Source: JBFGWM01 sp041588495
Lineage (GTDB): Bacteria; Pseudomonadota; Gammaproteobacteria; Pseudomonadales; JBFGWM01
Length of the DNA: 12,969 nucleotides
Assembly (NCBI GenBank): GCA_041588495.1
Contig: JBFGWM010000058.1
Location: 1 to 12,969, forward strand
Reading direction: 5' to 3'
Shown here piece by piece: positions 6,379-12,969 of this stretch. Within the stretch, counting starts at the first letter, position 1; each line of letters begins with the position of its first letter. The translations under genes were made by a program, and so were the position numbers. Below the pieces are notes generated by a model, which saw nothing but the letters and a program-made list of their open reading frames with translations, was not told the DNA's origin and ran no database searches.

Positions 6379-8625
6379 TTGAGTGCCGGTCCCCTGCTGC
6401 CGCGCATCCGCCAGGTGTTTCGTGGCGCGCGGCTGCCGATCCTGTGCGGATTGCTGCTCACCGCGTTGCTGGTGCGCGTGCAGATGGCGCCGGGCAGCGC
6501 GGCCGGGGAACTCATCGAGCGCATCGACTACCTCGTCTACGACTTTCGCTTCGAACTGCTGCCGCCGGTGGCCGGCAGTCGCGATCACCGCATCGTCATT
6601 GTCGATATCGACGAGAAGAGCCTGGCGGCGGAGGGGCGCTGGCCCTGGAGCCGGTTCCGCCTGGCGCAACTGGTGGAGCAACTCGCCGACAACGGCGTGG
6701 TCGTGGTGGGGTTCGACGTGGTGCTCTCCGAGCCCGAGCGCAACATGGCCGCGCGCATGATTGAGCGGCTCGCCCGGGAGGGACGTTATCCGGACCTGCG
6801 CGAGTCGCTTGCCGGCCTGCGCGCCGACTTCGATGCCGACGCGGCGTTTGCCGCACGCCTGGACGCCACCGACGTGGTGCTTGCCTGGTACCTGCATTCG
6901 GATCAGCCGGTCAGGACGGGGCGGCTGCCGGAGCCGCTGATGGAACTCGAGGTCGAGCGGGTGGGGCGCATCTCGCTGCCGGACACGCGCGGCTACACCA
7001 CCGCGCTGCCCTTGTTCCAGTCGCGCGCTGCGGGGGTCGGGTTCGTGTCCATCGATCCCGACAAGGACGGGGCCATCCGTCGCTCGCCGCTGGTGATGCG
7101 GCACGGGACCGGCGTCCACGCCTCGTTTCCCCTGGCCCTGGCGCGGGCCTACCTGGTGCTCGACGAGACCCCGGTGCGCATCCAGCGCACGGCTGCGGTT
7201 GATCTCGTTTCCGGGGTCACCGTGACCGACCGGCCGCTGCGCACCGATGCGCTCGGCCGGGTCATCGTGCCGTTCCAGGGCGGGCGCGGGAGTTTCCCCT
7301 ATTACTCGGCGACCGACGTGCTCAACGGTCGCGTCGATCCCGACGAACTGTTCAACAGCGTTGCCCTGGTGGGCACCTCCGCGGTCGGCCTGGCGGACCT
7401 GCGTGCCACTCCGCTGGACAAGAACTTTCCCGGCGTGGAGGTCCACGCGGCGATTCTGGACGGCATCCTCAACAGCGGGTTTCCCTATCGTCCCGACTGG
7501 GAGCAGGGTGCGACCCTGGCCCTGCTCGCGGTCAGCGGGGTGCTGGCTGCGGTGGCGTTCCCGTTGCTCGGCGCCGGGTTGCTGACGCTGACCGGGTTGT
7601 TCCTGTTGTGCGCGGTGGTGGCGTCCAATTTCTGGTTCTGGGCGGGTCACGGGCTGGACCTGCCCCTCGCGGCCCAGGTGCTGCTGGTGGTGGGGGTGAT
7701 GGTGCTCAACCTGGTGTTCGGCTTCCTGCGCGAAAGCATGCGCCGGCGGACGCTGAAGTCGATGTTCGACCAGTACGTCCCGCCACAACACATCGACTCC
7801 CTGTTGCGCCGCCGCAGCGAGGGTGGCCTCGACGAGGGCGAGACCCGCAACATGACCGTGCTGTTCGCCGACGTGCAGGGTTTCACCGCGATCAGCGAGG
7901 ATCTTGATGCGGCGCGCATCAAGGAGCTCCTCAACTGTTACCTGACCCCGGTGACCCGGGTGATCTTTGACCATCGCGGAACCATCGACAAGTACGTCGG
8001 CGATCTCGTGGTGGCATTCTGGGGCGCACCGCTCGACAACCCGGGGCATGCCGCCGACGGGGTCGCGGCGGGGCTGGAGATGCTGCGCGTGGTGGACGAA
8101 CTGCAGGACGAACTGATGGCGCGCCGGCTGCCGCGCATTCCCGTGGGCATCGGCATCAACAGCGGCGAGATGAACGTCGGCGACATGGGTTCGGTCTACC
8201 GGCGCGCGTACACGGTGCTGGGCGACGCGGTGAACCTGGCCTCGCGTATCGAGAACCTGACGCGCACATACGGGGTGCCGCTGATCGTGGGCGAGCAGAC
8301 GCGCAATGCGGCGCCCCAGTTCGAGTACCGCCTGCTGGATCGTATCCGGGTGGTCGGCAAGATTCGTCCGACCTCGATCTACCAGCCCCTGGGGCGGGTG
8401 GAAGAGGTCAGCGCGGCAACCCTGCAGCGTGCGCGGCGTTTCGAGGAGGGGCTGTCCTGTTATTTCGACCGCCAGTGGGAGCGGGCAGAGCGTATTTTTC
8501 GCGAGATCGGGGAAAGCGCGTTTGATGGTGAGCTGGTCCAGGTGTTCCTGGACAGGATCGCCAGGTTCCGTGCCGACGGGCTGCCTGAGCGTTGGGATGG
8601 TTCCTACCGGCTGGAGCGGAAGTAG
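6379..8625 (+). CDS. CHASE2 sensor domain adenylate cyclase (class III)
   Basis: A 748-residue membrane signalling enzyme expected to make cAMP from ATP. Start is TTG 6379, with GGCGGGG (6364-6370) eight nt upstream; no in-frame ATG fits near the first membrane helix. Order: helix at about 18-36, extracytoplasmic CHASE2 domain (about 44-372, with IDEKSLAAEGRWPWSR at 77-92), three helices (about 376-398, 400-421, 429-450), linker MFDQYVPPQHI, then the cyclase domain (about 490-665). Metal-binding Asp498 (FADVQGF) and Asp542 (KYVGD) are present, as are Lys538 and Thr612 (YTVLGD), which fit ATP rather than GTP use, and Asn619 with Arg623 for transition-state binding. A helical tail (680-748) is typical of CHASE2 cyclases. 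All key residues are intact. The sensed signal is unknown. Last gene of the run. Confidence 0.95.
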   Translation: MSAGPLLPRIRQVFRGARLPILCGLLLTALLVRVQMAPGSAAGELIERIDYLVYDFRFELLPPVAGSRDHRIVIVDIDEKSLAAEGRWPWSRFRLAQLVEQLADNGVVVVGFDVVLSEPERNMAARMIERLAREGRYPDLRESLAGLRADFDADAAFAARLDATDVVLAWYLHSDQPVRTGRLPEPLMELEVERVGRISLPDTRGYTTALPLFQSRAAGVGFVSIDPDKDGAIRRSPLVMRHGTGVHASFPLALARAYLVLDETPVRIQRTAAVDLVSGVTVTDRPLRTDALGRVIVPFQGGRGSFPYYSATDVLNGRVDPDELFNSVALVGTSAVGLADLRATPLDKNFPGVEVHAAILDGILNSGFPYRPDWEQGATLALLAVSGVLAAVAFPLLGAGLLTLTGLFLLCAVVASNFWFWAGHGLDLPLAAQVLLVVGVMVLNLVFGFLRESMRRRTLKSMFDQYVPPQHIDSLLRRRSEGGLDEGETRNMTVLFADVQGFTAISEDLDAARIKELLNCYLTPVTRVIFDHRGTIDKYVGDLVVAFWGAPLDNPGHAADGVAAGLEMLRVVDELQDELMARRLPRIPVGIGINSGEMNVGDMGSVYRRAYTVLGDAVNLASRIENLTRTYGVPLIVGEQTRNAAPQFEYRLLDRIRVVGKIRPTSIYQPLGRVEEVSAATLQRARRFEEGLSCYFDRQWERAERIFREIGESAFDGELVQVFLDRIARFRADGLPERWDGSYRLERK

Positions 8626-8640
8626 CGGTTTACCCGGGCG

Positions 8641-9492
8641 TCAGGGGTTGGACAGCGGCGGCAGTTCGATGCCCTCCAGGGCCCCGCCGATGCCGCCACC
8701 GATTCCGCCTAGCGCCTCGCCGGTGCCGTCGAGCGCGTCGACGGCAATGCCCTCGGTGAGGTCCACCGTGCGTTCGATGAAGCCCGAATCCTGTTCGCCG
8801 CCCGTGCCGCTACCGTCCGGGTCGCTCGCCGGGTCCGGCGTGATCGCGTCGGCCCGGGCGAAGTCGGTGCCGAACGCGGCCAGGTTGTCGAGGTCGTTGG
8901 TGCCCTGCGGCGCGGCGCCGGGCTTGACCACTGCGCCCTGGAATTCGTAGTCCGGACCCACCGTGATCGATCCGAGTTCATTCGCGACCTCGACCGCGCC
9001 GCGCCAGACGTAGGTGGAGAGCGAATCCTGGCTGCGCGGAACGCCGGCGTAGTAGTAGGTGCCGCGAATACTCAGACTGGCGAGGGGTGTTTCCACCCGG
9101 TATCCGTTCGGGTTGCTCTTGCTGATCGCCCCGGTGAGGTTGCGGAAGCCGCCGCTCACCAGGCGGATGACGAAGGCGTCCGGACGTCCGGCCGGATCCT
9201 TCCAGGAATACTCGCGAATCTGCAGTTGCGAGTCCTGGTCCAGCGACACGATGGAACCGTCGACGAAGCGCATCCCGATGCGGCTGTCCTGGCCGGTACG
9301 CACCAGGTCCCCGGCCAGTACCAGGTCCTTCCGCTGCAGCGCACGGACCTGTTCCGCGTTCACTGCCTCGGCCTGGTTGCGACTGACGATGACGGTGCCC
9401 GCATGCTCATCCGCCGCGACGGCGGTTTCGAATGCGGCGAGGCATGCCAGTGCGGCAAGCGCGAAATTTTTCCAGCTTGGACGGCTCATCAT
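8641..9492 (-). CDS. Exported FecR domain-containing protein
   Basis: A protein of 283 residues from ATG 9492. It begins with a classical signal peptide (MMSRPSWK, hydrophobic core NFALAALACLAAF, likely cleavage after AVA near residue 26), so it should be periplasmic or surface-exposed. A FecR-type beta domain covers about 50-170, with VRTGQDSRIGMRFVDGS (64-80) and TPLASLSIRGTYYY (135-148). The tail is Asp/Gly-rich and low in complexity (GGIGGGIGGALEG near 262-274). It lacks the cytoplasmic anti-sigma part of true FecR. It is convergent with the CHASE2 cyclase, with 15 nt between stops; FecR-domain genes beside CHASE2 cyclases are a pairing I have seen, so it may be a partner or ligand of the sensor. 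An in-frame ATG at 9522 with AAGG ten nt upstream, or a GTG at 9528, are alternative starts. Confidence 0.87.
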   Translation of the reverse strand: MMSRPSWKNFALAALACLAAFETAVAADEHAGTVIVSRNQAEAVNAEQVRALQRKDLVLAGDLVRTGQDSRIGMRFVDGSIVSLDQDSQLQIREYSWKDPAGRPDAFVIRLVSGGFRNLTGAISKSNPNGYRVETPLASLSIRGTYYYAGVPRSQDSLSTYVWRGAVEVANELGSITVGPDYEFQGAVVKPGAAPQGTNDLDNLAAFGTDFARADAITPDPASDPDGSGTGGEQDSGFIERTVDLTEGIAVDALDGTGEALGGIGGGIGGALEGIELPPLSNP

Positions 9493-9506
9493 CCGTACAC
9501 CATAAC

Positions 9507-9522
9507 ATGACCGATTGGTCAT
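9507..9522. promoter_or_regulatory. Perfect inverted repeat upstream of the FecR-domain gene, candidate operator
   Basis: ATGACC (9507-9512) and GGTCAT (9517-9522) are exact reverse complements around GATT. The repeat lies 15-30 nt upstream of ATG 9492, between a weak TATGGT -10-like and a TGTGGA -35-like hexamer read on the - strand. A second partial copy, GACCGATGG, is at 9538-9546. The form resembles dimer-binding operators such as those of TetR-family repressors. If the gene instead starts at 9522, the repeat would lie in the first codons. Confidence 0.4.
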
Positions 9523-9596
9523 CCACACTGTACCTTAGACCGATGGCCAGTCTCCGTGTTCGTCCATCGCGAGCCGGCCACGGCGTGGGAACCGCG

Positions 9597-10562
9597 TTAC
9601 TGCACGTTCTCCTTTTCCGAGAACATGCCCTCGAACAAGGCGCCCGAGAGGTATCTTTCGCCGGAGTCGGGAAGCACCACGACGATGTTTTTTCCGGCGT
9701 TCTCCGGCCGCTCCGCGACACGCAGGGCTACCGCGAGCGCGGCCCCGCAGGAAATGCCGGCGAGGATGCCTTCCTCGCGCATGAGCCGGCGCGCCATGGC
9801 GATCGCCTCGTCGTTGCCGACCTGCTCGACCTGGTCGACCATGTCGAGGTCGAGGTTCTTCGGCACGAAGCCCGCGCCGATGCCCTGGATCTTGTGGGGG
9901 GAGGGTGTCAGCGCCTCGCCGTTCAGGGTCTGGGTGATGACCGGCGACGCCTCCGGTTCGACGGCGATCGAGGTGATCGCCTTGCCCTGGGTGTTCTTGA
10001 TGTAGCGGGACACCCCGGTGATGGTGCCGCCGGTGCCCACGCCGCAAACGAGGATGTCGATCGCGCCGTCCGTGTCCTCCCAGATCTCCGGTCCGGTGGT
10101 CTGCTCGTGAATCGCCGGGTTGGCCGGGTTTTCGAACTGCTGCGGCATGAAATAACGGTCCGGTTCAGCGGCCTTCATTTCCTGGGCCTTTGCGATCGCG
10201 CCCGGCATGCCCTTGGCGCCCTCGGTGAGGACGATGTCGGCCCCGAAGGCCTTCATGACCTTGCGTCGCTCGAGGGTCATGGTGCTGGGCATGGTCAGGG
10301 TGCAGGGATAACCGCGCGAGGCCGCCACGAAGGCGAGCGCGATCCCGGTGTTGCCGCTGGTGGGCTCGAGGATGGTCATGCCGGGTTTCAGGGAACCGTC
10401 TTTCTCCGCGGCCCAGATCATGCTGGCCCCGATCCGGCACTTCACCGAGTTCGCCGGGTTGCGGGACTCGAGCTTGGCGAACACCGGCGCGTCGGTGAGC
10501 CGGGCGAGGCGTACGAGCGGGGTGCCGCCGATGGAAAGGGAGTTGTCCTCGAAAACTTTCAT
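9597..10562 (-). CDS. cysK: Cysteine synthase A (O-acetylserine sulfhydrylase)
   Basis: A 321-residue PLP enzyme that makes L-cysteine from O-acetylserine and sulfide in the cytoplasm. ATG 10562 gives the family N-terminus MKVFEDNSLSIGGTPLVRL, with AGGA (10570-10573 on the + strand as TCCT) seven nt upstream; longer in-frame starts run into the promoter region. The PLP lysine is Lys41 in NPANSVKCRIGASM. The substrate loop TSGNT is at 68-72, the phosphate-binding GVGTGGT at 174-180, and the cofactor-ring Ser271 in GISCG. Length and sequence follow E. coli CysK (323 residues) rather than CysM. It is divergent from moxR and lies ahead of the FecR-domain gene on the same strand with a 104-nt gap and no obvious terminator, so read-through is possible. 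Confidence 0.96.
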   Translation of the reverse strand: MKVFEDNSLSIGGTPLVRLARLTDAPVFAKLESRNPANSVKCRIGASMIWAAEKDGSLKPGMTILEPTSGNTGIALAFVAASRGYPCTLTMPSTMTLERRKVMKAFGADIVLTEGAKGMPGAIAKAQEMKAAEPDRYFMPQQFENPANPAIHEQTTGPEIWEDTDGAIDILVCGVGTGGTITGVSRYIKNTQGKAITSIAVEPEASPVITQTLNGEALTPSPHKIQGIGAGFVPKNLDLDMVDQVEQVGNDEAIAMARRLMREEGILAGISCGAALAVALRVAERPENAGKNIVVVLPDSGERYLSGALFEGMFSEKENVQ

Positions 10563-10579
10563 GGCCGGATCCTGTCGGA

Positions 10580-10606
10580 AAAATAAGGGTGAGCGGATTG
10601 TCACAA
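10580..10606 (-). promoter_or_regulatory. Candidate cysK promoter
   Basis: Read on the - strand, TTGTGA (10601-10606) and TATTTT (10580-10585) each match four of six consensus positions but are spaced by only 15 nt, shorter than ideal. They would place the start of transcription within the short leader before ATG 10562. The 158-nt divergent gap to moxR must hold promoters for both genes. A short spacer can go with activator dependence, for example CysB, but no CysB site was identified. Confidence 0.3.
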
Positions 10607-10615
10607 GCGAGCCTA

Positions 10616-10645
10616 AAGCCTGCGTTCTGCCTTGTCCACAGGCTT
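10616..10645. repeat. Seven-base inverted repeat in the cysK-moxR divergent region
   Basis: AAGCCTG (10616-10622) and CAGGCTT (10639-10645) are exact reverse complements with a 16-nt spacer. No T-run follows on either strand, so it is not a convincing intrinsic terminator. Its position between two divergent genes would suit a regulator binding site, but in DNA this GC-rich chance is a serious alternative. Confidence 0.35.
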
Positions 10646-10720
10646 CCGGAGGCGTTTGCCCGGTCCGCGAAAGCTGGTTAGAGTGGCGGAATCGGAAGTC
10701 ACCTGCCGCGAGGTCAACGC

Positions 10721-11569
10721 ATGAAGTTCCAGGGCACCGACCAGTACATTGCAACCCGCGACCTGCAAATGGCCGTGGAGGCCGCACTGACCCTGCAGCG
10801 CCCGCTGCTGGTCAAGGGCGAACCGGGCACCGGCAAGACGATGCTTGCGGAGGAGGTTGCCGGTTCACTCGGAATGCCGCTGATCCAGTGGCACATCAAG
10901 TCCACCACCAAGGCCCACCAGGGGCTCTACGAGTACGACGCCGTGTCGCGCTTGCGCGACTCGCAGCTGGGCGAGGAAAAGGTGCATGATGTCGCCAACT
11001 ACATCATTCGCGGCAAGCTCTGGGAGGCCTTCGATGCCGACGAGCAGGTGGTGCTGCTGATCGACGAGATCGACAAGGCTGACATCGAGTTTCCCAATGA
11101 CCTGCTGCAGGAACTCGACCGCATGGAGTTCTACGTCTACGAGACCAACGAGACGGTTCGCGCCCGGCATCGCCCGCTGGTCATCATCACCAGCAACAAT
11201 GAAAAGGAACTGCCCGACGCCTTCCTGCGCCGCTGCTTCTTCCATTACATCTCGTTCCCGGAGCGGGAAACCATGGAGCAGATCGTCGACGTGCATTTTC
11301 CGGAGATCAAGAAGCAACTGGTCGCTGACGCGCTGGACATGTTCTTCGACGTGCGCAAGGTGCCGGGCCTGAAGAAGAAGCCGTCGACGTCGGAGCTCAT
11401 CGACTGGCTCAAGCTGTTGCTGGCCGACGACATCCCCGAGGACATCCTGCAGAACCACGATCCCTCGAAGGCGATTCCACCGCTGTACGGCGCCCTGCTC
11501 AAGAACGAGCAGGACGTGCACCTGCTGGAGAAACTCGCCTTCATGTCGCGCCGGGAAAGCCTGCGCTAG
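10721..11569 (+). CDS. MoxR-family AAA+ ATPase
   Basis: A 282-residue AAA+ ATPase. Walker A is GEPGTGKT (33-40), Walker B is VLLIDE (111-116), and sensor 1 with the arginine finger region is ITSNNEKELPDAFLRR (156-171). The N-terminal part TDQYIATRDLQMAVEAALTLQRPLL is typical of MoxR proteins paired with CoxE-like partners. A GAGG at 10710-10713 precedes ATG 10721 by seven nt. MoxR ATPases work as hexameric chaperone-like machines that mature or insert cofactors into client proteins together with a VWA protein, as in the CoxD-CoxE pair of carbon monoxide dehydrogenase. Here the VWA partner follows 17 nt downstream, but no CO dehydrogenase or methanol dehydrogenase gene is in the window, so the client is unknown. 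The ATPase motifs are intact. Confidence 0.95.
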   Translation: MKFQGTDQYIATRDLQMAVEAALTLQRPLLVKGEPGTGKTMLAEEVAGSLGMPLIQWHIKSTTKAHQGLYEYDAVSRLRDSQLGEEKVHDVANYIIRGKLWEAFDADEQVVLLIDEIDKADIEFPNDLLQELDRMEFYVYETNETVRARHRPLVIITSNNEKELPDAFLRRCFFHYISFPERETMEQIVDVHFPEIKKQLVADALDMFFDVRKVPGLKKKPSTSELIDWLKLLLADDIPEDILQNHDPSKAIPPLYGALLKNEQDVHLLEKLAFMSRRESLR

Positions 11570-11586
11570 CGGGGGGATTGCGATCC

Positions 11587-12765
<1,179 letters not shown>

Positions 12766-12808
12766 ATCGTTTCGTCTATTATTTAATCAGCGTCTTTTTC
12801 AAGAAAAA

Positions 12809-12839
12809 CTGAAACAAAGCATTAAATCAATGCTATAAC
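12809..12839 (+). promoter_or_regulatory. Candidate promoter for the gene at the right edge
   Basis: TATAAC (12834-12839) is a good -10 hexamer in an AT-rich gap. CTGAAA (12809-12814) matches four of six -35 positions at a 19-nt spacing, which is long. Transcription would start near 12846, about 27 nt before ATG 12873. The inverted repeat at 12818-12834 sits inside the spacer. Confidence 0.35.
12818..12834. repeat. AT-rich inverted repeat in a candidate promoter spacer
   Basis: AGCATT (12818-12823) and AATGCT (12829-12834) are exact reverse complements around AAATC. The repeat ends at the first base of the TATAAC -10-like hexamer, a position suited to a repressor or autoregulator. Confidence 0.4.
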
Positions 12840-12863
12840 TGGATGTAGCTACGCCAGTTTTTT
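12837..12863 (+). terminator. Candidate rho-independent terminator after the MoxR-VWA pair
   Basis: AACTGG (12837-12842) pairs exactly with CCAGTT (12854-12859). Between them GTAGCTAC (12845-12852) can extend the stem over a short internal mismatch. The right arm runs into six T residues (12858-12863). The form is right for an intrinsic terminator, but the stem has only three G-C pairs in its base and it lies just 9 nt before ATG 12873, overlapping the candidate promoter, so it could instead shape the leader of the next gene. Confidence 0.45.
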
Positions 12864-12872
12864 AGAACTCAC

Positions 12873-12969
12873 ATGGCAGAAGTCGAGCTCAGTTGGGACC
12901 GCTTCAAGTCCGCTGTCGCCGAGTTGCGGGCAGAGGGAAGGAAGCCCGGGCTGGAAGCACTGATGGACC
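12873..12969 (+). CDS. Truncated gene of unknown function at the window edge
   Basis: ATG 12873 opens a frame that runs off the end of the window after 32 codons (MAEVELSWDRFK, then AVAELRAEGRKPGLEALMD). GC content and codon use return to the high-GC pattern of the rest of the window at the start codon, which supports real coding. No Shine-Dalgarno is visible; the six-T run of the candidate terminator ends 9 nt upstream. The pattern of a short amphipathic helix, then AEGRKPGLEAL, is faintly like the N-terminal helix-turn-helix of KfrA-type DNA-binding proteins, but 32 residues are too few for an assignment. Confidence 0.6.
   Translation, partial: MAEVELSWDRFKSAVAELRAEGRKPGLEALMD

Noticed and set aside
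6295..8049. 584-residue open frame on the - strand across the CHASE2 cyclase
   Set aside because: Extremely His/Gln/Arg-rich without recognisable domains, and opposite an intact cyclase.
9432..10586. 384-residue open frame on the + strand across cysK
   Set aside because: cysK on the - strand has all PLP-enzyme motifs; this frame has none.
10656..10683. TTGCCC and TTAGAG as a moxR promoter
   Set aside because: The -10 hexamer matches only two consensus positions; too weak to list.

Overview
The window is chromosomal DNA from a high-GC proteobacterium, most likely a gammaproteobacterium. That assignment rests on a YcgL-family gene directly behind ribonuclease D, a YafJ-type amidotransferase very close to the Escherichia coli protein, and a CysK of the enterobacterial type. 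Coding is dense and mostly on the + strand, and I see no insertion sequence, CRISPR array, tRNA or rRNA. An order such as Chromatiales would fit, but the sequence does not prove it.

Layout. (1) 1-243 is the 3' end of recR. (2) 321-2930 is a compact group: an acyl-CoA dehydrogenase, ribonuclease D (rnd) and a YcgL-domain gene that shares its GTG start with the rnd stop. (3) 3025-8625 is a six-gene co-directional run: a small membrane protein, a HIT-family hydrolase, YafJ, a beta-rich protein tentatively placed in DUF432, an MscS-type mechanosensitive channel, and a CHASE2-class III adenylate cyclase. The first four are joined by three overlaps of the same form (ATGNNTGA, 8 nt), and the last two follow after 5 and 16 nt. 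(4) 8641-9492 on the - strand is an exported FecR-domain protein, convergent with the cyclase. Behind it, also on the - strand, lies cysK (9597-10562). (5) Divergent from cysK is a MoxR AAA+ ATPase with a CoxE-like VWA protein (10721-12765). (6) 12766-12872 is a sharply AT-rich gap full of inverted repeats, leading into a truncated unknown gene at the right edge.

How the genes may work together. The most interesting part is 4696-9492. A probably cytoplasmic protein of unknown role is translated just ahead of a tension-gated channel and a membrane cyclase with a large extracytoplasmic CHASE2 sensor, and an exported FecR-domain protein is encoded tail-to-tail with the cyclase. A cell-envelope or osmotic stress module signalling through cAMP is a reasonable hypothesis, but it rests on gene order only. 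The MoxR-VWA pair is a known type of chaperone-like module whose client here is unknown.
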